Origin: Variovorax paradoxus EPS
GTDB lineage: Bacteria; Pseudomonadota; Gammaproteobacteria; Burkholderiales; Burkholderiaceae_C
NCBI RefSeq assembly: GCF_000184745.1
Contig: NC_014931.1
Coordinates: 2,852,001 to 2,916,000, forward strand
Direction: 5' to 3'
Length of the DNA: 64,000 bases
Positions within the stretch are counted from its first letter, which is position 1; each line of letters opens with the position of its first letter. Made by a program: the position numbers and the translations under genes. This document shows, piece after piece, positions 42,728-50,590 of this stretch. The notes under the pieces are model-generated. The model had not been told where the DNA came from. It worked only from the letters and a program-made list of their open reading frames with translations, and did not search any database.

Positions 42728-43642
42728 ATGGCCCATTTCGAGGTAGGCGACATCGTGCGCGCGCTGCATGGCGTGCCGGACGAGTGGCGCGATTCACAAC
42801 GGCGCTCGCGAGAGCCCGGCGCGCGCGAATTTCCATCGCGGGATGCGCTCACGCAGATCGTGGAGTCGCTGAAAGGCGCGCTCTTTCCGATGCGGCTTGG
42901 CCCGCCGGACCTGCGCCACGAGAGCGAGGACTTCTACGTCGGCCACACGCTCGATGCCGCGTTGCAGGCGCTCCTGGTGCAGGCACGGCTGGAACTCAAT
43001 TTCAATGCGCGCCTCGAACCGCGCCCCGCAAGCGAGATCGACGACGCGGCCACCGAAGCCGTGCGCCAGTTCGCGAATGCGCTGCCTGGCCTGCGCCGAC
43101 TGCTCGACAGCGACGTGCTCGCGGCCTACCAGGGCGACCCGGCCGCGCGCAGCGTCGACGAGGTGCTGCTGTGCTATCCGGGTGTGCTCGCGATGATCCA
43201 TCACCGCCTCGCGCACCAGCTCTACAAGCTCGATCTGCCGTTGCTCGCGCGCATCGTGGCCGAACTCGCGCATGGACAGACTGGCATCGACATCCATCCC
43301 GGTGCGCAGATCGACGCGGGTTTCTTCATCGACCACGGGACGGGCGTCGTGATCGGCGAGACGGCGGTCATCGGCAAGCGCGTGCGGCTCTACCAGGCCG
43401 TGACGCTCGGTGCCAAGCGCTTTCCCACCGACACCGAAGGCAACCTGCAGAAGGGACTGCCGCGGCATCCGGTGGTGGAAGACGACGTGGTCATCTATGC
43501 GGGCGCGACCATTCTCGGCCGCGTGACGCTCGGCAAGGGTGCCGTCATCGGCGGCAATGTGTGGATCACCGACGACGTGAAGCCGGGCGCGAGCGTGACC
43601 CAGGCCAGTTTGCAGAACGCACCGAAAGCGAGCGCGCCATGA
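42728..43642 (+). CDS. Serine O-acetyltransferase, EpsC type
   Basis: Serine acetyltransferase of 304 residues that makes O-acetylserine for cysteine synthesis. The helical N-terminal domain (to ~165) has CYPGVLAMIHHRLAHQLY, diagnostic of the long EpsC form. The left-handed beta-helix begins GIDIHPGAQIDAGFFIDHGTGVVIGETAVIG, the hexapeptide-repeat catalytic region with its His. The ending VTQASLQNAPKA lacks the C-terminal CysK-binding Ile typical of CysE. Acetyltransferases of this kind accompany Family 2A encapsulin genes. Its stop overlaps the XRE gene by ATGA. Confidence 0.93.
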   Translation: MAHFEVGDIVRALHGVPDEWRDSQRRSREPGAREFPSRDALTQIVESLKGALFPMRLGPPDLRHESEDFYVGHTLDAALQALLVQARLELNFNARLEPRPASEIDDAATEAVRQFANALPGLRRLLDSDVLAAYQGDPAARSVDEVLLCYPGVLAMIHHRLAHQLYKLDLPLLARIVAELAHGQTGIDIHPGAQIDAGFFIDHGTGVVIGETAVIGKRVRLYQAVTLGAKRFPTDTEGNLQKGLPRHPVVEDDVVIYAGATILGRVTLGKGAVIGGNVWITDDVKPGASVTQASLQNAPKASAP

Positions 43643-43908
43643 AAGCCTTTGTCGAAGATTTCGGCGTCACCGTACGCCAGCTGCGCGAGGCGAACGGCTG
43701 GTCGCAGGAGCAGCTTGCAGAGCGCTCGGATCTCAATCGCTCGTATGTGGGCGAGGTGGAACGCGGCCGCGTGATCCCGTCGATCGTCACCGCGCAGAAG
43801 CTCGCGACCGCACTCGGCATCAACATCGTGAACCTGCTCGCGCGCTGCGAGCAACTGGAGCAATCGCGCCTTGCAAGGCGGATCAACTTGGCGGCTATAG
43901 CCTGTTGA
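43639..43908 (+). CDS. XRE-family helix-turn-helix regulator
   Basis: Small DNA-binding protein of 89 residues. The HTH_3 domain spans ~8-68 with VRQLREANGWSQEQLAERSD, recognition helix RSYVGEVERGRVIPS, and LATALGINIVNLL. There is no ligand domain; the tail is short and basic. Its start overlaps the acetyltransferase stop, and it is followed after 77 bases by the encapsulin shell gene. It is the likely local regulator of the compartment operon. Confidence 0.9.
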   Translation: MKAFVEDFGVTVRQLREANGWSQEQLAERSDLNRSYVGEVERGRVIPSIVTAQKLATALGINIVNLLARCEQLEQSRLARRINLAAIAC

Positions 43909-43985
43909 GGGGAAACCCTTGGCGCCCGGACACTGGCGACCAATTTCTTCTTACCCCCTGCCCATCATTCACGGAGCTTTAATAC

Positions 43986-44918
43986 ATGAGCGCAACAGTC
44001 GGTGGTACCACCGCCCTTGGCGACAACGCCGCACGCCAGCTAGCCAATGCCACCAAGACAGTTCCCCAGCTTGAGACCATCAGCCCGCGCTGGCTGACGC
44101 ACCTCCTGCAATGGGTGCCGGTGGAAGCGGGCATCTACCGCGTCAACAAGGTCAAGAATCCCGAGTCGATCAAGGTCACCTGCACCTCGCGCGAAGAAGA
44201 AAACCAGCTGCCGCGCACCTTCGTCGACTACGAAGAAAACCCGCGCGAGCACTACCTCAATGCCGTGAGCACCGTGCTCGACGTGCACACCCGCATCTCC
44301 GACCTCTACAGCAGCCCGCACGACCAGATCAAGGAGCAGCTGCGTCTCACGATCGAAACGATCAAGGAGAACCAGGAGAGCGAGCTCATCAACAACCCCG
44401 ACTACGGCCTGCTGGCCCAGGTGACCGACGAGCAGCGCATCTTCCCGCTGACCGGCGCACCCACGCCCGACGACCTCGACGAGCTGCTGACCAAAGTGTG
44501 GAAGGAGCCCGCGTTCTTCCTCACGCACCCGCTCGCCATTGCCGCCTTCGGCCGCGAAGCCACGCGCCGCGGCACGCCGCCGCCGACCGTGAGCCTCTTC
44601 GGTTCGCAGTTCATCACCTGGCGCGGCATTCCGCTGATTCCGTCGAACAAGGTGCCGGTGGCCGACGGCAAGAGCAAGATCCTGCTGCTGCGCGTGGGCG
44701 ACAAGCGCCAGGGCGTGGTGGGCCTGTTCCAGCCGGGCCTCTCGGGCGAGCAGAGCCCGGGCCTGTCGGTGCGCTTCATGGGCATCAACAACCATGCGAT
44801 CGCGTCATACCTGATCTCGCTGTATTGCTCGCTCGCGGTGCTGACCACCGACGCGCTGGCGGTGCTCGACGATGTCGAGATCGGCAAGTACCACGACTAT
44901 CCCGACACCTACAAGTAA
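43986..44918 (+). CDS. Family 2A encapsulin nanocompartment shell protein
   Basis: HK97-fold shell protein of 310 residues that self-assembles into a protein nanocompartment. The N-terminal LGDNAARQLANATKTVPQ and PRWLTHLLQWVPVEAGIYRVNKV are hallmarks of the SrpI-like Family 2A shell. No cyclic-nucleotide-binding domain is inserted, which separates it from Family 2B. GLFQPGLSGEQSPGLSVRFMGI and IASYLISLYCSLAVLTTDAL are further conserved parts. SrpI was first known as a sulfur-starvation protein in Synechococcus. The cargo cysteine desulfurase gene begins six bases after the stop. Shine-Dalgarno ACGGAGC precedes ATG 43986. Confidence 0.95.
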   Translation: MSATVGGTTALGDNAARQLANATKTVPQLETISPRWLTHLLQWVPVEAGIYRVNKVKNPESIKVTCTSREEENQLPRTFVDYEENPREHYLNAVSTVLDVHTRISDLYSSPHDQIKEQLRLTIETIKENQESELINNPDYGLLAQVTDEQRIFPLTGAPTPDDLDELLTKVWKEPAFFLTHPLAIAAFGREATRRGTPPPTVSLFGSQFITWRGIPLIPSNKVPVADGKSKILLLRVGDKRQGVVGLFQPGLSGEQSPGLSVRFMGINNHAIASYLISLYCSLAVLTTDALAVLDDVEIGKYHDYPDTYK

Positions 44919-44924
44919 GCCGCG

Positions 44925-46874
44925 GTGAGTACACCCACGATTCCGGGCGAGGCGCCGTTCGATCCGGCCATCCTCGCGCGCATGGCGAGCGCCATGTTCT
45001 CTGCGTTGCCAGGCACGGCACCCACCTCCTTGCCCGGCGTGGTGAGCGGGTTGGTGCCGGGCGCGCAGTTCCCGTCCAACATCGCGCCGCCGGGCTCGCC
45101 GCTCGTGAGCCCCGCCGGCTTCGGGCCGAGCGTGCCGGGCACGCCGATTCCGCAAGGGCAGATCCCGGGCGCTAACGTGCTGCCCGCATCGCCGACCCAG
45201 TTGCCTTCGCTCGCGAACCGCGCGCCGGCCTTGCTGCCGCATGCGGTCGCGGGCAATGGCGTGCCGGACAGCGTGTTGTCCGTGGCGCCGGCCTTCGAGC
45301 CGCGCCTGGGTGGCACGGTGCTGGGCGTGCCGCAGCAGGTCGGTGCGCCTCTGGCACCCTCTGCACCGCAGACGGCAGCGGCATCGCCGTTCTACTTCCT
45401 GAACAACAGCTACGGACATCCGACGGCCGGTGCCAGCGATGGCTTCGCGATTCATGATCCGTTCGCAGGCTTGGCGGCACCGACTGCTCAACCCGCGCTG
45501 CCGCCGAGCCCGCCGTCGGCATCGGCAGGTCGCGATGCGCAGTTCTACTTCGTCGATGCGGTGCGCTTGCCCAACGGCTTCGTCACGCCGGCCAAGCCGG
45601 ACCCGCGCGGCCCCGACGCCGCGCCGCTCGCCGGCAGCGGCCAGCATCCGCCGTTCGACGTCAACGCCGTGCGCCGCGACTTCCCCATCCTGCAGGAGCG
45701 CGTGAACGGCAAGCAACTCGTGTGGTTCGACAACGCGGCCACGACGCACAAGCCGCAGTCGGTCATCGACCGCATTGCGTACTTCTACGCACACGAGAAC
45801 TCGAACATCCATCGCGCGGCGCATGAGCTTGCTGCGCGTGCGACCGATGCGTACGAAGGCGCACGGGAGCGGGTTCGCACGTTCATCAACGCACCCGAAG
45901 TCGAAGAAGTGATCTTCGTGCGCGGCACCACCGAGGCCATCAACCTCGTGGCCAAGAGCTGGGGCGGGCAGCACGTGGGCGAGGGCGACGAAATCATCGT
46001 CTCGAACCTCGAGCACCACGCCAACATCGTGCCGTGGCAGCAGCTCGCCGCCGCCAAGGGCGCGAAGCTGCGCGTGATTCCGGTGGACGATTCGGGCCAG
46101 GTGCTGCTCGACGAATATCGCAAGCTCTTGAACGACCGCACCAAGATCGTTGCTGTCACTCAGGTCTCCAACGCACTGGGCACCGTGGTGCCGGTGAAGG
46201 AGATCGTCGAGCTCGCGCATCGCGCCGGCGCCAAGGCGCTGGTCGACGGCGCGCAGTCGGTTTCGCACATGCGGGTGGACGTGCAGGACATCGGTGCCGA
46301 CTTCTTCGTGTTCTCGGGCCACAAGGTGTTCGGCCCGACCGGCATCGGCGTGGTCTGGGGCAAGCGCGAAGTGCTCGAGGACATGCCCCCGTGGCAGGGC
46401 GGCGGCAACATGATTGCCGACGTCACCTTCGAGAAGACCGTATTCCAGCCGATCCCGAACAAGTTCGAGGCCGGCACCGGCAACATCGCCGATGCGGTGG
46501 GCCTGGGCGCTGCGATCGACTACGTCAACAAGGTCGGCATCGAGAACATCGCGCGCTACGAACACGACCTGCTCGTGTACGGCATGCAGAAGCTCGGTGC
46601 GATCCCGGGTGTGCGGCTGATCGGCACGGCGGCCGACAAGGCCAGCGTGATGTCCTTCGTGCTCGACGGCTACACCACCGAAGAGGTGGGCCATGCGCTG
46701 AACGACGAAGGCATCGCGGTGCGCACGGGCCACCACTGCGCGCAGCCGATCCTGCGGCGCTTCGGTGTCGAAACGACGGTGCGACCCTCGCTCGCGTTCT
46801 ATAACACCTTCGACGAGGTGGATCGCCTGATCGCCGTGGTGCGGCGTCTCGCAGGGCAGCGACGCGCTGGCTGA
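44925..46874 (+). CDS. Encapsulin cargo cysteine desulfurase with long disordered N-terminal domain
   Basis: SufS-like (group II) cysteine desulfurase of 649 residues, the cargo of the adjacent shell. Residues ~1-240 are Pro/Gly/Ala-rich and apparently disordered. Short conserved-looking islands occur there (FDPAILARMASAMFSALPG; FYFLNNSYGHP; HDPFAGLAAP; FYFVDAVRLPNG), the probable encapsulation signal. The PLP fold starts near 245 (VRRDFPILQERVNGKQLVWFD). The Schiff-base lysine is Lys467 in SGHKVFGPTG and the persulfide Cys is Cys605 in TGHHCAQPI. Start is GTG 44925, six bases after the shell gene, so translation is probably coupled. It would convert cysteine to alanine plus sulfane sulfur inside the shell. 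Confidence 0.95.
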   Translation: MSTPTIPGEAPFDPAILARMASAMFSALPGTAPTSLPGVVSGLVPGAQFPSNIAPPGSPLVSPAGFGPSVPGTPIPQGQIPGANVLPASPTQLPSLANRAPALLPHAVAGNGVPDSVLSVAPAFEPRLGGTVLGVPQQVGAPLAPSAPQTAAASPFYFLNNSYGHPTAGASDGFAIHDPFAGLAAPTAQPALPPSPPSASAGRDAQFYFVDAVRLPNGFVTPAKPDPRGPDAAPLAGSGQHPPFDVNAVRRDFPILQERVNGKQLVWFDNAATTHKPQSVIDRIAYFYAHENSNIHRAAHELAARATDAYEGARERVRTFINAPEVEEVIFVRGTTEAINLVAKSWGGQHVGEGDEIIVSNLEHHANIVPWQQLAAAKGAKLRVIPVDDSGQVLLDEYRKLLNDRTKIVAVTQVSNALGTVVPVKEIVELAHRAGAKALVDGAQSVSHMRVDVQDIGADFFVFSGHKVFGPTGIGVVWGKREVLEDMPPWQGGGNMIADVTFEKTVFQPIPNKFEAGTGNIADAVGLGAAIDYVNKVGIENIARYEHDLLVYGMQKLGAIPGVRLIGTAADKASVMSFVLDGYTTEEVGHALNDEGIAVRTGHHCAQPILRRFGVETTVRPSLAFYNTFDEVDRLIAVVRRLAGQRRAG

Positions 46875-46895
46875 GCGAAAACGTGTTCCCCCGAT

Positions 46896-46926
46896 ACGGC
46901 GGCCTTCATGGCCGCCGTTCTTTTTT
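46896..46926 (+). terminator. Rho-independent terminator of the encapsulin operon
   Basis: Perfect stem ACGGCGGCC (46896-46904) / GGCCGCCGT (46910-46918) with loop TTCAT, then TCTTTTTT. It isolates the compartment genes from the next flavoprotein. Confidence 0.93.
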
Positions 46927-47043
46927 GTTGCTCTGCCAACGCTGTGTCTCGTCCGGGATATCGCAAGCGCATTTGCACGGGGCCTGTACACGAGCGGAGG
47001 GCGTTATGCTGCTCAGCCTTGTAAAACGAGTTGTACCGCCTGA

Positions 47044-48402
47044 ATGTCTTCGACCGAAGCCTCCCTTGCCAGCCCGCATGCCAACGAAGATTCCTGCGAC
47101 GTGATCGTGATCGGCGGCGGCCCCGCCGGGTCGACCGCTGCGGCGCTGCTGGCGCAGCAAGGCCGCAAGGTGGTGCTGCTGGAGAAGGCGCACCACCCGC
47201 GTTTTCACATCGGCGAATCGCTGCTGCCCGCGAACGTCGAACTCTTCGACAGGCTCGGCGTGCGCAACCAGGTCGAAAAAATCGGCATGCCCAAGTTCGG
47301 CATCGAGTTCGTCTCGCCGGAGCACGAGCACCGCAGCTACGTGGACTTTGCCGAGGGCTGGGACAAGTCGCTCGACTCCGCCTGGCAGGTGCGCCGCTCG
47401 GAGCTCGACGAGCTGCTGTTCCGCAACGCCGCCACGCGCGGCGCAGAAACCATCGAAGGCTGCAAGGTGCGCGATGTGGCGTTCGACGCCGACGGTGCGA
47501 CCGTCAAGGCCGAGATGGACGACGGCACCAAGCGCAGTTGGCGCGCCCGCTTCGTGGTCGATGCCACCGGCCGCGACACGCTCCTGGCCAACAAATTCCG
47601 CTGCAAGGAAAAGAACCCCGACCACAACAGCACGGCAGTCTTCGGCCACTTCACGAACGCCGAGCGGCTGGAGGGCAAGAAGGAAGGCAACATCAGCATC
47701 TGCTGGTTTCCGCACGGCTGGTTCTGGTTCATTCCGCTGGCCGACGGCACCACCAGCGTGGGCGCGGTCTGCTGGCCGTACTACCTCAAGACGCGTGACA
47801 AGCCGCTGAAGGATTTCTTCTACGACACCATCGCGCTGTGCCCCGTATTGGCAGACCGCCTGAAGAACGCCACGCTGGTCGACGACGCGGTGCATGCCAC
47901 CGGCAACTTCTCGTACTCGAGCACGCACGCGACGGGCGACCGCTACCTCTTGCTGGGCGACGCCTTCACTTTCATCGACCCGATGTTTTCATCAGGCGTG
48001 TACCTCGCGATGCACAGCGCCTTCGACGGCGCCGAGCTCGTGGCCACCGCGCTCGACCAGCCGGCCGAACTGGCCGCCGCACGCCAGGGCTTCGAGGCCA
48101 TGATGCGCAAGGGCCCGCGCGAGTATTCGTGGTTCATCTACCGCGTGACGAACCCGACCATCCGCGACATGTTCATGCACCCGGGCAATCCGTTCAGGGT
48201 GAAGGAGGCGCTGATGTCGCTCCTGGCCGGCGACATCTACAAGGGCACGCCGATGTGGGGAGCGCTGCGGATGTTCAAGGTGCTGTATTACGGCATCTCG
48301 CTCGCGAACTTCCGCCGCACCTGGGCGGGGTGGAAGCGGCATCGCTTCAACACGCGGGACATGGGGACGCTGAAGGGGGAGACGATCCTCAAGTCGGAGT
48401 AG
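47044..48402 (+). CDS. FAD-dependent oxidoreductase, tryptophan-halogenase-like
   Basis: Flavoprotein of 452 residues. The FAD motif GGGPAGSTAAALL is at 24-36 and the GESLLPANVELFDRLG segment follows. WFWFIP at 226-231 matches the WxWxIP motif of flavin-dependent halogenases, and GDAFTFIDPMFSSGVYLAM closes the FAD site. A halogenase or a related monooxygenase is likely; the motif alone does not prove halogenation. Substrate unknown; no biosynthetic cluster is visible next to it. It has its own transcription unit after the terminator at 46926. Confidence 0.87.
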   Translation: MSSTEASLASPHANEDSCDVIVIGGGPAGSTAAALLAQQGRKVVLLEKAHHPRFHIGESLLPANVELFDRLGVRNQVEKIGMPKFGIEFVSPEHEHRSYVDFAEGWDKSLDSAWQVRRSELDELLFRNAATRGAETIEGCKVRDVAFDADGATVKAEMDDGTKRSWRARFVVDATGRDTLLANKFRCKEKNPDHNSTAVFGHFTNAERLEGKKEGNISICWFPHGWFWFIPLADGTTSVGAVCWPYYLKTRDKPLKDFFYDTIALCPVLADRLKNATLVDDAVHATGNFSYSSTHATGDRYLLLGDAFTFIDPMFSSGVYLAMHSAFDGAELVATALDQPAELAAARQGFEAMMRKGPREYSWFIYRVTNPTIRDMFMHPGNPFRVKEALMSLLAGDIYKGTPMWGALRMFKVLYYGISLANFRRTWAGWKRHRFNTRDMGTLKGETILKSE

Positions 48403-48418
48403 CTGCCGGCTTGCCGAT

Positions 48419-49747
48419 TCAGGCGCCCGACATTTCACCAATGAGCCGTGCGTTCTGCCGCGCGAGCGTACGGAACGCCGCAGAGATGCGGTCATCGGTT
48501 GCAGCGGTTTGCCAAAACAAGCTTGCCAGTTGTCGAGCACGGGGCCACTCCTGCAGGGTTTCGACTGTCGGCTGCAATCCTGTGGTCGCCAATTCGCGCG
48601 GCGGTAATTCGCCGCTCGTGGGCGCATACAGCGTAGGAAGCACATCGTAGGCTGGAGCGAGCCGCCAGTCGCTGCCTTCGATGAGCAGCGAGATGTTGCC
48701 GTAGTGGCGGTCGGTGTTGCCGATGAGCCGGCCGAAAGCCTCGAGGAACCGCAAGCGCTGTGCATCGTCGGCGAGCAACAGGCCGCGCGAGGCCATCCGG
48801 TTGGCGGTAGCCGCCCAGTTGTCGATCTTGCCGATGTATTGGGAGTCGTACGCCATCAGCGACACCATGCCGATGCGGCCTCGCGCCGAGCGGTCGAAGC
48901 GTTCGACTTCCAGGAACACGCGGCCGCCCTCGATGAAAAGGCGTGTCGCAGCAGCGGCCACGCCGGCCTCGGCGAGTGCGGACAGCGCCAGGTGCTCGCA
49001 GACGAGCAAATCGCGCGAACGACGGTCGACCGGCGATGCGCCGGCCGGCGAGAACTTGACGATGACCTGCTTGCCATCGCGCACCGTGCAGAACTTCGGT
49101 TGCTCCCCGCCTGCTGACGACCCCGGCAGCGTGCCTTGCATCGCGCTGTCTGCCATGGACGGGTAATCGGCGACGGAAACTTCGTGCGCAGGTTGCGCTG
49201 CCATGGCGTGAAAGCGACGGAACGATTCCGCTCCGACGACCAAGTTGCCGGGCAGGTCTTCACCGCACAGGGTGAGGGCCTGAAGTACGTCGTCGTCGTT
49301 CCAGTGCTCGGGGTTCGCAGGCAATCCCAGTTCGGGGTGACCCTGGGCGAATGCGCGGCCGATGAAACCCTGGGGACGCATGTCGGACAGGAACCAGGGC
49401 AGGCCGCCATGCAGCGCGCTGCGGCCCTTCTGCTCGTCCATCCAGCAACGGCCGCCCTGGAGGGGAACGATGCGGCCGAATGGCAAGGCATTGCCTGCGT
49501 CATCGATCTTGACGACCGGCACTTCGGTGCCGACGCGCTCGACATGCCGCGGAACCACATACATCTGGGAGCGTGCGGCGCCCACCTTGAGCATTTCCGC
49601 GCTGCGGATGAGCGGTGCCAAGGTTCGCGAGGCAGTCGCCTGGCTGACACCGAGGTGAGCCTGTATCTCGGCGCTGGTGACCGCACCCTGTGCGCGGACG
49701 AACGCAAGCACGGCGGCGGCGTTCTGGGATGGTGCGGGGAGAGGCAT
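48419..49747 (-). CDS. yjjJ: HipA-family kinase with N-terminal winged helix (YjjJ-like)
   Basis: A 442-residue protein that fuses an N-terminal DNA-binding winged helix (residues ~10-70, TSAEIQAHLGVSQATASRTL) to a HipA-like Ser/Thr kinase. The kinase part has the ATP loop SSAGGEQPKFCT, the catalytic GNTDRHYGNISLL and the metal-binding LAPAYDVLPT. Length and order match E. coli YjjJ, a HipA relative that acts without a separate HipB antitoxin. No hipB gene is adjacent. The fused helix-turn-helix may bind the operator-like sequence just upstream of the gene. Confidence 0.88.
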   Translation of the reverse strand: MPLPAPSQNAAAVLAFVRAQGAVTSAEIQAHLGVSQATASRTLAPLIRSAEMLKVGAARSQMYVVPRHVERVGTEVPVVKIDDAGNALPFGRIVPLQGGRCWMDEQKGRSALHGGLPWFLSDMRPQGFIGRAFAQGHPELGLPANPEHWNDDDVLQALTLCGEDLPGNLVVGAESFRRFHAMAAQPAHEVSVADYPSMADSAMQGTLPGSSAGGEQPKFCTVRDGKQVIVKFSPAGASPVDRRSRDLLVCEHLALSALAEAGVAAAATRLFIEGGRVFLEVERFDRSARGRIGMVSLMAYDSQYIGKIDNWAATANRMASRGLLLADDAQRLRFLEAFGRLIGNTDRHYGNISLLIEGSDWRLAPAYDVLPTLYAPTSGELPPRELATTGLQPTVETLQEWPRARQLASLFWQTAATDDRISAAFRTLARQNARLIGEMSGA

Positions 49748-49760
49748 TGAATATCAAAGT

Positions 49761-49827
49761 GAATAGATAAATTATCCTATTCCTCATTGACGTATTCAAG
49801 TTATATGAATATTTTTATGAATAGATA
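49761..49827. promoter_or_regulatory. AT-rich operator-like repeats upstream of the HipA-like gene
   Basis: GAATAG (49761-49766) and CTATTC (49777-49782) form an inverted repeat around an AT-rich centre, and GAATAGATA recurs at 49819-49827. All lie within 80 bases upstream of the minus-strand start at 49747. Autoregulation by the fused winged helix is a reasonable guess. Confidence 0.45.
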
Positions 49828-49837
49828 CTCGAAGCCA

Positions 49838-50531
49838 TCACGGCGCATTAATGGTACTGAGATTCCACGCAGTGCCCGACGCCCGCAGCGTTGCCACCGC
49901 ATGCGCAACGCCCAATCCCGGGCTGCTGAGCACATCGATGCCGAGGTCGGCAAGCAGGGGCGTCACCGGCGCCATCGAAGCCTGCGCCAGCACGACGACA
50001 TCGGCCTTGCCGACCGCTCCGCGGATCGCGGCTGCCAGCGTCTCCACATAGCGGCCGGTGTCACCGGCCTGGAAATGCGTCCATGCCTCTTCGACGAGCA
50101 GCGCGCGGCCGCGTGCCGACGCCGGCCTGCGTCGCCGCCGAGAGGATCAGCGCCGTTGTCGGCTCCAGCGTGCTTTCGACGGCCGCGACGATCAGCACGC
50201 GCGGGCCGGTGCGCACCGCGCGGTCGGCCATGGCGCGGTCGATGCGCAGGGCCGAGAAGGCGCCGCCGGTGGCGGTTTTCTCGGCGATGCCGCCGATGGT
50301 CGAACAGGTGCACACGACCACCGCGGCACCGTCCGACGCCGCCTCGCGCATGGCCTCCTGCACGCGCCTGACCAGCGCCGCGTTGTCGACGCCCACGACG
50401 CGCGCATCGTCCAGGAGCTCTTCCATCACCAGGTGGCGCACCTCCAGTTCGGGCGCCATCTCGTGGACCAGGCGGCCAAAGGTCTGCACATGCGACTTGG
50501 CCGTGTGGAGGAAGGCGAGCGCGTCGGCCAT
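49838..50531 (-). pseudogene. Aspartate/glutamate racemase-family gene, frameshifted
   Basis: Two adjacent minus-strand frames together encode a full racemase-like protein. The first (from ATG 50531) has MADALAFLHTAKSHVQTFG, the first catalytic Cys in VVCTCSTIGGIAEK and ends near AATQAGVG. The second frame resumes with ALLVEEAWTHFQAGDTGRYV and runs to a stop at 49838. The join is at ~50100-50115 in a run of GC dinucleotides and needs a one-base insertion or two-base deletion to be explained. The second conserved Cys expected in the C-terminal half appears as Ala (VVVLAQASMAP), so the family may be a decarboxylase-like single-Cys member. It could be a genuine pseudogene or a sequencing error. 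Confidence 0.75.
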
Positions 50532-50532
50532 G

Positions 50533-50568
50533 GTCGGGTGAGTCGGGTGAGTCGGGTGAGTCGGGTGG
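50533..50568. repeat. Four tandem copies of the 9-base unit GTCGGGTGA
   Basis: Perfect copies at 50533-50541, 50542-50550 and 50551-50559 and a fourth with one change (GTCGGGTGG) to 50568. The array lies directly next to the racemase ATG, where the ribosome-binding site should be. Read on the minus strand it would encode Pro-Thr-His repeats, but no start codon lies before it. Confidence 0.9.
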
Positions 50569-50590
50569 GCGTGGGATCGCGGGTTCGGGA

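Noticed and set aside
44805..46991. Long minus-strand open frame opposite the encapsulin cargo gene
   Set aside because: It is a high-GC shadow of the desulfurase with no recognisable domain.
47044..48402. Assigning the flavoprotein to the encapsulin operon
   Set aside because: A strong terminator at 46896-46926 and a 170-base gap separate them.
50569..50590. Extension of the racemase through the 9-base repeat as Pro-Thr-His repeats
   Set aside because: No start codon occurs between the panE stop and the repeat, so the repeat is not translated from there.
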